Source: Strigamia acuminata
Taxonomy: Eukaryota; Arthropoda; Chilopoda; Geophilomorpha; Linotaeniidae
DNA length: 64,000 bases
NCBI GenBank assembly: GCA_949358305.1
Contig: OX442314.1
Span: 18,097,060-18,161,059 of the forward strand
Direction of reading: 5' to 3'
Numbering within the stretch: the stretch's first letter is position 1; each line of letters begins with the position of its first letter. The position numbers and the translations under genes were made by a program. This document shows positions 11,609 to 23,275 of this stretch, piece by piece. Below the pieces are notes generated by a model. The model was not told where the DNA came from. It did not search any database and saw only the letters and a program-made list of their open reading frames with translations.

Positions 11609-14600
11609 ACTAAAGTTGAATCCCGTCACCACCTCTATAGGACCACTTGGGAAACATTAATTATTGCTGTAATAACTTTTCTCATTTTTTCCTCTCTCAA
11701 TATCGTAATGCTAATCATTGAGCATCCGTATAGCATAAGCAATACTCTCGGTGTGTTGTTTGATTGAAGATGGTCAATAAGGTCAAACATTTTAATTCTA
11801 ATTCATTTGCTTAGTAAGTTTGCTTTCATCTGGTTTTAAAAGTGCACCTGTACATAATATAATATTATTCTCACAATGTACCATACATTATAAATATTGA
11901 GGTATAAAATCCTGTAAATGTGATATAGTAGAGTTTAAAAAGCAATATAATATAAGATATATAATAAAATATATATATCAAAATATAAATACATATTATG
12001 TCGAAAAAAAATGCTACCTAATGTATTATTCAATTTGTACCTTATAAATATGAATTGAATTTACTTGCGGTAAGGCGGAAGCCGGGGACATGGTGCAATA
12101 CGAAGTAAAATTACCGTGGTTCGTCATTTAATGATGAATGCTAAAATTCTAATGGACAGAAGATTTTTTCGAATGTTTTACTCCATTGATTTTATGGATT
12201 CGGAATTTTTTTTTAAATTCGCTACACGATCAATTATAATCTGTATTTATTTGTGTGATATTTGAAGAAAAAAAAATCAATGCAATTGTGTGTGACATAT
12301 TAAAAAAAAAAAATGCATCCCTCCATGGATGATAAAGATATGGAATGATAAAAAAAAAAGTGTGACGTTATTCTTGATTTACACAATGAAAAAAGCATAA
12401 AATATTAAATGTATAAATTATTGAATTTCTTTATATGTTCGACTGCTGTAGTGTGTGTGTATGTCATAAAAATGAATGGAAGGCATCTTGTATCGCAATT
12501 AAACAGAAAATCACAGTTGTAATGGTCCTACAAAACTCGAGTTTGCTTGATTATGGCACTGCCATCTAGCTTACAGATATAATTTCAATTGGTTAGCTGC
12601 ATTCGGCTGATAATAGCAATTACGAGTTTCATATAAGCTGCTCAAAAGAATTTTTTCATCTTTTGTGCCTCTTATGAACTCCTTGAAGCAACCTACGCAA
12701 AATCATTTCGCTTCACGAGATGACAGGTGCAGATTATTTCACAATTTTCAATGAAAATCACTGAAATGGAAATGAATAGGGGCGCGTATGTTTTAAATTT
12801 CTTTTATATCTAGCAACACATCTTACGGTTTTTTTTTACGTTCGAAGAAAACCCACTCGCAAATGTAATGGAAAGTAAACATTTAAATATAAATTGAACC
12901 CTTTGCCCTTCAGCTTTGCTGCACTACACCAACGAATTAAATGTCAAATGTTAAAAAATTGAGTAAAAAAATTCAAGTTTTGAAAGAAAATTGATTTTTA
13001 ATATTTTACAACAGTTGTGTACAAAAGGCTTTCTCCATGGGAAGTAATTTGATATTTTGCAATGATCCAATAACCCATAAAGTCTAAAGTCGTTATCCAC
13101 CTTCCTCGACAACGTCTAATCTCTTTCTCAACATGACAAATTGACAGAACCAGTAGACCCAAAGGAATGACAGGGCAGAAAAATGATGAAGCAACGAGTG
13201 TTGACCAGTCGGCTGAAGTTTACTGGGCCGCAAAACAAGGTCGTCTGTAAAGGTTCCAACTACTTGTACTTCTCCGCAGAGACTTGCCCGCTCACGATTT
13301 TCTCCATCACTTCTCTCCCCATTTTATCGTATTGGAAACCTCCACATAACAACACAAAGACGAGACGAGACGCATAGCCGCAGAGAGTTTCGATCGAAAA
13401 CCATCCGACTGCCTGTTGGCAATATCTTCTACTCAAGAGGATCAAACAAATTCCTCAGCTTTGCAGAAAACGATCGCGAAACACAAAATAAATTAAGCAC
13501 GATCGACAAAATTCGAACGAGTTTGTGTTGCGCAACAAAGCAAATCTAATATTTTTATTCACTAGAAAAATCTTGTAAATAAAATCAGGAGAAAAATAAA
13601 ATAAAATAAAACTGGATTTGTAGTTTGAGCACGAATAAATGGTAAAAGGTGACCCACATTTGGCTGAGCGCACAGCTTGTTTGACCGGTGTTTTCGATCA
13701 CATGGGGATGGGAAATGAAGTTGACACGGCTGAATGTACACCAGCTCAGAAGCTATCAAAAGAAGTTGCCACTAGATCAAAGCAGACTTGATCTAAAAGG
13801 AGCCATTAAAAATGGAGTCAATTTCCTAGCGTTTAATTCAACGGCAAACTTTGATGTTTACATCAAATTTCGTTGTATAATTTATAACAAAAATCAGACT
13901 ATTTTTATAGGATGGGGGTAAGTTTGTTCCGTCATTGCGTGGTATGAAAAATGTCAAGTTTTCTTCCGATGGCATTTTTATGGGTTTGCTTATGAAAAAA
14001 TTCTTGTTTTTATTTTTATCTTTAAAGACAATAAAATCAAACGTTCGTTATAGTTTGGGTTGATAAGTTAAAGCTGAGACGACAACTAAAGAAGAGAATA
14101 AATGGCGTATTGATCGGCAAGAAATGCAGTTTCGAGAGAGATTCTGTGGCATTGAAATAGCTCCAAATGAAATGTTTTCCGATTGGTTTCTTCACTTTTA
14201 CACAAACGACTTGGAGGGATCAATGACGAAACTCATTTTACAGATAAATTCAATTGATATATAATCTCGTCCTTATTTTTCCTAGGGATACCGGCAAAAA
14301 AAAGAAATTAACAACGCAAAAAGAAGCATTAAAAATCTGCATTTCATTACAAATCCAATAACCAAAATGAAAAACCCAATAGTCCAACTGCAAACGGTCG
14401 AAATGGAATATTAAATCTTTTCCCATTAACAATTCTCGTGCATCTCAAGACTTATCAAAGTTTTTTCTGTTTTGAAATATAAATCATTAAAAAAAATTGC
14501 GATGCGACTCACAAACAGACATCATTAGAAGCGACTGGCGCCATCCATGTCTCAGCTTGGCGACTGAGAAAATGCAATACAGCAGTGGGCTAGGCGTATT

Positions 14601-15552
14601 TCATTACGGGAATCAATTCTTATAATCACCTACACAAGAGCTCTATTACGACCAGATTAACGTCACATATAAAGTGAACAAAGATTAAACATAAATGGTC
14701 GATGGAACTAAAGCATGCATTCAAACGAATGTATTTTATAGGTCAGTTTAATTTTTTAAGTGTTTGCTCTCAAACATAATAGTAGTCGGTTTTGTTTTAA
14801 GCGCATAAGGGAGTTAACGGGAGTTAAAATTTCACTTAGAATTCAAGCTTGTCGGGAAAGGAAAACTATTAAAAATTTACAACGGAATAAAAAAATAAAA
14901 TTGGAAACTAAATAATCCAAATACTCTGTGGCTTTGAATTAAAAATAGAGATTAAAACGTAATGGTTTCTTAGGAGACTTTACCGAGATACTAATAACAA
15001 GAGAAGAAGAAATATAGCAATCACGATGATCAAAATATCATTAGACGTACATGAAGCAAAGAAATTTGACAGCATGTCATTGGAAAAGTTTCTTCCTTCC
15101 TTAATAAATCGACAAGAAAAGCTAACCCTGAATGATGGTTTTGGTTTTCCATCAGTTTGAAACGCATCATTACCTCAAAGGTCAAGTGCACTAAAATCTG
15201 CTCTCGGTCCCTATTAAAACCCACAAAAAATTGACTCAATTTGCAGGTTTTAGTTTTGATAGCGATGCATCATGGGAACCTCAAGTTTAGCTACACTAAA
15301 TCCCAGGTTTTAACGCTCATGGTGTGATATAAAAATAATAAAAAAATAAATACCCAATAATCGCAAGTACTCGATTGAATAGAGTGAAATAATTGTGGAT
15401 AATATTAAAACTCCTTGTATTTTAATAAAAGCAAAAATAGTAACCTATCACAAACATTTTTATTTCGTTTTTCCGTTTCAATAAAGTTTGATCAATGCCC
15501 ACATTTCAAACGCCCATAAAAATTCTTTTACTTCGCCTTCTCATACTAATTG
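11609..15552. other. 3.9-kb intergenic region
   Basis: The first kilobase is AT-rich with A-runs and is likely 3'UTR plus flank of the SLC7A14-type gene. The rest holds only short frames (for example 13183-13377) without splice links or motifs. The last few hundred bases should carry the promoter of the next CAT gene. No RNA gene was recognised. Confidence 0.6.
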
Positions 15553-18500
15553 ATGGATGAACCAATAAGGCGCAGGCGCAGCCGGGGTTCAGTAGATTCA
15601 AGCCATCACCCACTCCGTTCGACGTTGCAGTCAGTCTTCAACGCCCCCGCCACACGCGCATTACAGAATCTTTCTCCACAACTCGAGATTCTGCCTCACC
15701 GTTTCGCTCTTCCCAACGATGTTTTTACTTTTTCTCTCACCTACGACATTATGAATGGTCTTAATTCCGTCTTATCGTTTGGATTGGGGGAGCTCTTACG
15801 CGATATTTGGGAGACAATATCGAGAAGAAAAACTTGCCAAGTGTCCAATACTGAACAAAATCCTAAAAAACCACTCACCCTCGTGGATGTCACTTGTCTA
15901 GGTAAGTGAAATCGATTGCCATGTGCAGTTTCATTATCTTTTTTTTTTTAAATATTAAATCAATATCTTTTAGTTAAAGAATGAAAAAATTCTATTACGG
16001 TACAATATGTTTATATCAAATTGTCATTTTCACTTCAATGGAAGTTCTCAAGCGTTGGTTATTGCTATAAATTATCGCCCAGCGTAATTTTGTAAATTTT
16101 ACATTTGAATAGGCACTTCATGTGCTGTTACAAACAAAATTTTAACGAGACCTGCAGGTAAAATAACACATTTATTATGACGCGCGCAAGGTCATGTAAA
16201 GTAATTAAAACATCAGCTCAAAGGAAAGACAATTAAAGATGATAAACATCTTTGACGCTGCTAAATTGAATTTTCGCTAAAATTGTATAAAAATAAATAG
16301 AACGCACATTACCAGCGTAAATACACATCAACATATTATGTAACGTTCAGCTATCAATATCACCGACAAATAAACTATCGCAAAATGACAATTTTTTGCT
16401 TAATGAATATTTTTATAAATACTGTAGATTTAATTATTACCGCATACTCGAACAAAAACTTCTTTTTAAAAATTCCCACAAACTTTGAAATATCGACCGA
16501 TCTATCCTTTGATTCTATAACGTCACCTACAACTGTCAATGAAAATTCGTTTAATATCGACTGTTTGCTCTGAAATTGTTTCTCTACGTGAATTTTCTCT
16601 TCCAGATTAGAAATGTTCGCATTTCCTAGTGATGCGAACGTAATGCCAAGTTCCTTTAATTGTTTCATCTTCTCAAATTGCGTTTTCATCGAAAGTTCCT
16701 TAATTTTCCGGGAAATGTTTTCAACAAGCGAGTAGTTAAAAGTACAAAGAATAAAAAAAAAAGTCATCAATTTCTTCGGAGAATTTAAATACGATGAAAC
16801 GAGAAAGAAATTTAAAACGAAATAAAGCGGGTAAAAGCGAAAACGTCGTACTCGAGGATTATATTACGGATCATTTGAATAGCGGTAGTAATCCTTCTAT
16901 TTAGAAAAAAAAATACACTCTCATGATTCATGTTGAAGAAACGAGAACGACGCGTGTCTCGTCATGTCTAAATTACTAACTGTTCATCACTTTTAATTGC
17001 CCTTCTCTCGCTGATTAATTAATTAATCACTGATTTTTTAACGATGGCATTAAAAACGTTGGATTTAACCCAATAATCCACTGCAGTCAAAATCAATTTC
17101 ATCATTTTCTGTGTCCATAAATACAAAGCAATTTATTTATGAATAATTGATCACCGAGATTTATCCTTATCGACAAATCCTGTTTAAATTATTTTAAAAA
17201 CACGCCCTCTATTGATTCAATCGAACACCTACAACCTAAATTTAAAAACAAAACAAAAAAACTAATTACCATGACACCAAGCACATTTGAAAGATAATAC
17301 TCATAAAGAAATTCCTTTAACTGCTCTGATTTTTTTCTCTTTTTGCTTTTCTTTTTCAAATGCACGTTTCCTCGCATAAAGCAGTGAGCGGAAGAAATCC
17401 TTCCGCGTGCCAACGAATAATGTTTGAAAAAATAAAATATTAAAATATCAAATAAATAAAACTGCACTTTTTCTCAACTCGCGCTATTTCTGCATTCGCC
17501 TCCGAACATGCACAAAAAACATCTTTATAAATTTGCTTTCAAGGCAAATGGCACGAACCACATCACGTACCCAACGAAAAAAAAATGTAAATAAGAAGAA
17601 AAAATTGAGAAAAAGTGAAGAAGAGAAACACGCTGAGAGCCAAATCTAAATTGCGTTTTCGTTTTACGATGTCTCTTCTAACATGAAAATAACAACATTA
17701 TTATTTTGCAACCATCAACTTTAACTTCCAAACATTAAAACCACTAGGTTTTACCTTCGTTTCTAGCTAAAGTGCCTCAAATTAAATTTTAATCCATTAA
17801 ACCCTGCTCTATAGGTGTAATCAGCACGCTCGGTACCGGTGTTTACGTCATCTTGGGCCAAGTTTCCAGAGAAAATGCTGGGCCTTCTGTGGTTCTTTCC
17901 TACTTATACGCTTCCGTGGCCACATTTCTGACAGGTAAAATCTACAAAGCCAAAATAACAAGTTTACAAACTCATTCCATTAACATTACTACGAATAAAG
18001 GCCTGTGCTACTCGGAGCTGGGATCCCGGTTTCCTAGAGCGGGATCAGCGTACGTCTACGCATACGCAACCATGGGAGAATTTGTTGGTTTTCTAATTGG
18101 TGATTAACGTATTGATTCACCCGAGTAGATAGCGACTGAATAATACACTGCCTTTATGTAGACATTTATTTATGTAATTTATTCTATAGGATGGAATCTC
18201 ATTCTCGAATTAGCTTTGGGAGCTTCGGTGGCCAGTAAAGCTTGCATTCAATATGTGGATGCGTTATCTAATCATTCACTGAGCAATTGCTTGCACGATA
18301 AAGGTGTTGGTGTTCCATTAGTAGCAGGTGTCAAGCCGCTGGACCGATCACTCGATCTTCCTGCCTCGATTTTGGTAGTCGTGGTTACCATAGCTCTCAT
18401 CACTAACGTAAAGGTCAGTCATTATTTTATTTATTCACTTTTCGGGTGAATTTTTTTATATCAATTTTTGTTTTAGATATTATGCGTTCTTAATAATCTT

Positions 18501-20274
18501 TTAACCTCTTTGGGAGTGCTGCTGCTCGCTGCTATCATTTTAGTGGGTATTAGTCACACTAATTCCTCCAACTGGACGAAGAGCCCCGGATTTTTCCCAA
18601 ATAGCATCTCGGGGGTAAGCAAACCAATTTTTATTTTTCCATTTAAGTGTAATAAAATTTCATTAGGGCAAACTTCCATCACTGCGCACGAAAAAGCCAA
18701 GAAAGTGGTTCATGAAAAACACATAATATTACAATCAATTCCAATACAGATATACAGAATACCCATAAACCCATGCACGTATTTCTATGGCTTTTCCCAC
18801 CGGTGCCCACATTTTTTCTTCTTTTTCTTTTGTGAAAAAAAAATAACACCAAAATAACTACTAAAGAGATAACTAAAGATTACATAGTTAAATTGAATTT
18901 TTTTTAAAATATAAGCGCATTACTTTGTCATCCTCAGATTATCTGCGCCGCTTCCACGTCGGCCTACTCGTTTATTGGATATGAAGTAATGGCAGGAGCA
19001 GCTGGTGAAACGCTGACATCTCATGGTCAAATTCTTGCCAGTGCCAATGTTTGTGCCTTTGTTCTCGGGCTTCTCGTGGCATTTCCAACAGCCGCTTTTC
19101 TTACTCTTTTCATCCCGTTCTATCAGATAAACGAACAAGCCCCATTGCTCCACGCATTCGAAACGGCAGAAATAAGCGTCAGTGTTCGATATCTCATAGT
19201 GGCAGGAGCTTTTAGTGCACTATTGGGATCCATAATAGCCGCCTTATTCTCTTTAAGCCGTCTATTACATAAAATGTCTCAAGACGGTCTACTTTTCCGC
19301 GGATTAAATCGTGTTTCCAAAACGGGTGTGCCGTGGACGTCGACACTTGCAGGTGGAATATCAGTAGCGGCGATCACTTTGATTCTAGATCAACATACTT
19401 TGGTGGAGATATTGGGTTTTGGAGTGTTAATTTCCTCCGTGTCAGTGGCTGCATCCATTCTGGTTCTGCGCTACGGCGTAAACATGTACTTACTCGACGA
19501 AAACAACTCGTCGGCCCAAGTTTCGCCGACCTGCGCCCCGCCGTACACGTGGCACTACCTAGACGGCGCGTGGACGAAAGCAAGTCCCCAAAATTCTCCC
19601 CAGTCTCAGCGGGAAACAACTCAACTACTTTCACCCGAAGTGCAAGAAAACAACGACGCGAACCCTGAAAAATCGCCGTCTGACGACGATTCGAGCGACG
19701 TGCTGAAATGCCAACGCTACGGCATCAACACTGCGCCTCGTCAAATGGCAGTTGAGTACATCAACGATGCATTTTCAGTCAGTTTGCTCACGGATCAAAT
19801 TCCTAAGCGTGTCCCCACGTCATCGTCGAGCCGGAATTCCGCTATTATCATCATTGCGATGTTAATTCTTGTTGGATTTATCGCAATCTTCACTCGTTTT
19901 CAACATCATATCCCAATCTGGACACAAGTAGTCACAATATCAACTATTATTCTTATAATAATTTTGATTATATTTCTTCTGCGTCAGCCAAAACATTCCC
20001 CCCGTGTTCGTCACAAAGTGCCCTGCATACCTGCTCTTCCTGTCGGTGCAATTTTGCTTCACCTGCCGCTTTTAGTTTATTTGCCGCTGGACGCGTGGTT
20101 GCGGACGTGCGTGTGGACATTCATGGGTAATCTACAATTAAAATTTTTTAATTTTTAATTAAATATTATATTTATTTTTCTCTAGGTTTTGTGATCTATT
20201 CTTTGTATAGTGCTCGGCATAGTAAAGAAAGGATTTGCTTGGACGATGAAATCTTGTTGGTGAATAGAGATTAA
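15553..20274 (+). CDS. Diverged CAT-family transporter
   Basis: A 735-aa protein from seven exons: 15553-15901, 17815-17934, 18001-18099, 18190-18413, 18477-18614, 18938-20126 and 20186-20274, in frame. CAT identity is clear from the TM1 block [47 protein letters not shown] and the paired C-terminal VPCIPALPVGAIL. The substrate-site block is altered: FIGYEVMAGAAGE instead of FVGFDxIATxGEE, keeping the final Glu. It has an unusually long cytosolic N-terminus (about 115 residues, starting with an Arg-rich stretch) and a long acidic loop after TM10. The ATG at 15553 is the first in frame. The second intron-free block (exon 6) is much longer than in its neighbours. Substrate cannot be predicted. 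A candidate antisense gene sits in intron 1. Confidence 0.9.
16375..16767 (-). CDS. Hypothetical single-exon ORF inside an intron of the CAT gene
   Basis: A 130-codon frame on the strand opposite the host gene, in its 1.9-kb first intron. It begins with a hydrophobic stretch (MTFFFILCTFNYSLV) that could be a signal peptide. A Lys/Glu-rich, probably helical segment and a second hydrophobic region follow. I do not recognise a family. The length is notable for AT-rich intron DNA, but chance or a decayed element is possible. Confidence 0.35.
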   Translation of the reverse strand: MTFFFILCTFNYSLVENISRKIKELSMKTQFEKMKQLKELGITFASLGNANISNLEEKIHVEKQFQSKQSILNEFSLTVVGDVIESKDRSVDISKFVGIFKKKFLFEYAVIIKSTVFIKIFIKQKIVILR

Positions 20275-21070
20275 AATCAAATCAAACCCCCAAGAACTGT
20301 TTGTGTTGAAGGTGGAATAGCAGTATCGGTAGACTACTAAATCCAGCAGCTGTTTATATTTATAATAATATAATATAACCAACCCAAATTTGCATTTTAT
20401 TTTATAAACTGTAGATAATTAAAACAAATTATTTGCAATGTTTCACATTATTCTGTTAAAATTTTGTGATTTTACGCAGTTGGATGCTCATCGAACGAGA
20501 CATCAATGTATAAAACTATTAATTATTATAAAAATTGTATCAAACTAAAACTTACCTAAAACACTCTTCCTGCAGAACAGCAGCGCCCATTTTTCATGAA
20601 GTCGTAAGATTCGCCATCACTCGGGAAATAGTGGAACTATTCAATTTTGAATTCCTGTCTAAAACGGTCCATTTTTCATGACGAATAAAATTGTTTCGAA
20701 AAGATAAAGATATTTATTTTAAAGTCGTTACGTTTATCTCCAAGACCCTAAATTTCTAATTCAACATAGCATCTACTTAATACCCCAATAAGCCGCAAGT
20801 GTATTATTAACTAAGGGAATTTTCTTTAATTTATTAAAGAAAATTGAACGAATCAAAACGTTCTCCAAAATAAATTTCAATATCCAATACTACAAATTTA
20901 CAACAAAAATCCATCTAAATATAATCAAGCACTATTTACAATTTAGACGAGGAGCGAGCCAAATCAAATTCCCAAATAAAAAAATACAATTGATAAAGCA
21001 AAAATACAAAAGCAGTTACACGAAATGAAAGTACAGCAGAGCCATGGAAACTACAAATTCAAAAAAAAAA
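20275..21070. other. Intergenic, 3' flanks of two convergent units
   Basis: AT-rich, with no coding exon seen. The 13-mer CCATTTTTCATGA occurs twice here (about 20591 and 20669) and once more near 33460; its meaning is unknown. Confidence 0.5.
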
Positions 21071-21481
21071 TCACATTCGTGTCTTAAAACGACAAGTATC
21101 TCTCGGATTCGTCGGGCATGGATCACAACTCGGATACTCGGCTGGCGGACACGGAGGAGGAACAATTAGCTGTGAATGTCCTACAGTATTGTAATGTGGA
21201 TGGGTAGCATTATATATTCCGGGATCAGTTACTTGTCCGTAGGAGGTGTGTGCTGTCCATGGCTCTTCTCTCTTCATTTCATCTACACATGGTGGAACTT
21301 GTGGACATGGTTGAACCACTTGCGGCGCTGGTTGCTTTGCTGGTTGACATTGCGGCACTGCTGGCTCCACGCATGCTAAAACTGCTGCTGCTTGGCTCCC
21401 TCCTCGTTTGCAAATGTCTTGGACTTTCTCGCAACGTCGTTTAGCCAAATGTATAGGTGGATTACTACATCTTTGCCTCAA
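21071..21481 (-). CDS. Pro/Cys-rich protein, 3' exon only
   Basis: An open frame of about 136 codons that starts just after a plausible splice acceptor (…GACTAAAG) and lacks its own ATG near the start; an in-frame stop lies 9 bp upstream. The product is rich in Pro and Cys, with repeated QPAPQVVQPCPQVPPC-like and PPCPPAEYPSCDPCP segments, a central acidic/basic patch (VDEMKREEPW) and a Lys/Arg end. No transmembrane segment or known domain is visible. I could not place its 5' exon with confidence in 21482-22047. Its phase-0 start would also match the phase-0 donor of MICOS10 exon 3 just upstream. It may be real and spliced, for example a sperm-type structural protein, but this is inference. 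Confidence 0.5.
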   Translation of the reverse strand: MRQRCSNPPIHLAKRRCEKVQDICKRGGSQAAAVLACVEPAVPQCQPAKQPAPQVVQPCPQVPPCVDEMKREEPWTAHTSYGQVTDPGIYNATHPHYNTVGHSQLIVPPPCPPAEYPSCDPCPTNPRDTCRFKTRM

Positions 21482-22047
21482 CTTTAGTCAATGTGAATTA
21501 AAATATAAAGCAAAATTACAATCTTTCTACAAAAATGTTAATAAAGAAATTAAGACATTCGTTAACTTTCAGAGAATCACATACGAAAATGTTTTTGTAT
21601 AAACAGATCACAGAGATTAAATTTTGAACTAATTTATTGTTTTGTTTAAGAGATCAGATTTCGCTCGAGTCACTGAGGGTGAGGAGAGCAAACAAAAGCC
21701 AATCTGCAGACACATTCATAAAGTAATTTAGACTAAACATCATATTTAAACTGCTTGTTTCGATCTAACTTCTAAAATTGGCGGTTGGTTTTCAATCGCA
21801 GTGGGCATGCGCACGACATTAAGCAAAAAAACATGTTTAACTTCCAGTCATATCATACATGAATTTATGAATGCGTCTTCAGGTAAGTCATTCGATCCTC
21901 AAGGTTTGTGCAAATTCTTTTTAAAAATTACTGAATATCGATTCTCCAGTAGCCGTATGTGTTTCCTGTAGTTATTTTTTAACTTATTAATGTAATTTCA
22001 TATTTGTTTACATAAAATAAGTTTAAGAAGATTAATAAAATACACAT
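21482..22047. other. Spacer that should contain the 5' exon of the Pro/Cys-rich gene
   Basis: Several short minus-strand ATG frames end at GT dinucleotides, but none is convincing. Nothing else was recognised. Confidence 0.4.
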
Positions 22048-22598
22048 CTAACCCTTCTTCTTCAGTTGAAGTGGCGGACGATGAGCCTGAAACACAGAAA
22101 ACAAGACACGACACACTCAACACCGTTAACTTGTCTAACATGGTCCAACACACACAGTAAATTTTAAATATTTTGCTACGTTAATCTATTTAGGACTTAC
22201 GTTGTGAGTTTGCACGGCACCAGAGAAAGCAGTTTGGCAATTGTTATAAGCTATTCCAAATCCCGATCCCATTCCAAAATAAATCGGCCAACCGCGACCT
22301 AGCAAAAAAAAAAAATGTTAAGGAAATATAACGGAAATAAAGAAACATACTTACGACCAAAAAGAAATAAGGAAAACACTATTCCGAGACCTAAGCCACC
22401 CCCTGTAAATTGTTCCAAATTTTTAACACACATTAGGCCTAATGGACATTCGACATGCCGGCTAATATTTCATTTTTATACATTAAATTGCTCACCCATT
22501 TTTACTACCATATCTGTTATACAACGGTCCCATGTTTGTGCAAATTCCTCCTCGGATCGGAATCGCTGTAGCTTCGGTGCTTTTTCACATTTATCCAT
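22048..22598 (-). CDS. MICOS10: MICOS complex subunit Mic10
   Basis: A 95-aa protein from four exons: 22598-22496, 22402-22355, 22298-22201 and 22086-22048 (288 bp, in frame). Mic10 is a small inner-mitochondrial-membrane protein that oligomerises to bend cristae junctions. The family signature is plain: EEFAQTWDRCITDMVVKMG, then a glycine-rich first membrane segment (GGGLGLGIVF, residues 35-44), a positively charged turn (GRRGW) and a second glycine-rich segment (GMGSGFGIAYNNCQ). Both glycine zippers and the Arg turn are intact. It is slightly longer than the human protein (78 aa), the extra residues being a basic tail ending in KKKG. Confidence 0.95.
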
Positions 22599-23275
22599 TT
22601 TTTTTGTCAAGAGATTTTTGTCGTCCGCAGAATTTAGAAACAATCACGACTTACAAAGCGTATAAGGCGTGCTCAAGCAATTCTTTTATAGAAAATTGTT
22701 TGAATATTCATATTATCCCTGCGGTACTATATTTGAATATTAAAAAAATACAACTTATTAACATTTATATTGGTAATTTCAAAATTAAATCTCGGGCTTA
22801 TACTGTTAAAAATCTAGTTCAAATCTAAACCGTAGTTCTTTTCAGAATCGATTTATAAAAATGTGTCTCATTTTTGTCAGTACCACTCTTTTGTTACAAA
22901 TTATTATTTTATTTTTTTCTGTTTATATACGTGAATGCTAGTATTATTACACGTATTAATACATTTTATACTTATTAACACGCCTCATTTATATTTGTGG
23001 CTTGGGTTAAGTATAGATGGCGTGCAATACTTTTTTAACATTAAACAACCAGCAACTTTCATGTTTAAATATTTTAAAAAACACAAAAGAAATAATATGA
23101 TTATGATTTTTACTGAAGCCCAATCATTAAAATATCTGTAAAATGAAGCCAATTCTTAGTGGTACAACCCATGTAAACTATGGTGAGCTCATCTAGACTA
23201 CTTGATCGTCGTCTGCTTATCAAATGCCATCTGACACACCCTTTTCCTTCCTGTTCTTTCGACAAATTAGGTGCA
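22599..23275. other. Divergent intergenic region between MICOS10 and the membrane-protein gene
   Basis: It carries the 5' flanks of both genes. A likely 5'UTR splice acceptor (…CGACAAATTAG) sits just before the ATG at 23276. No other feature is supported. Confidence 0.5.

Noticed and set aside
16920-17470. Additional antisense frame at 17189-17467 in the CAT intron
   Set aside because: It lacks a plausible start context and is Lys/Phe-rich, as expected from translated AT-rich DNA.
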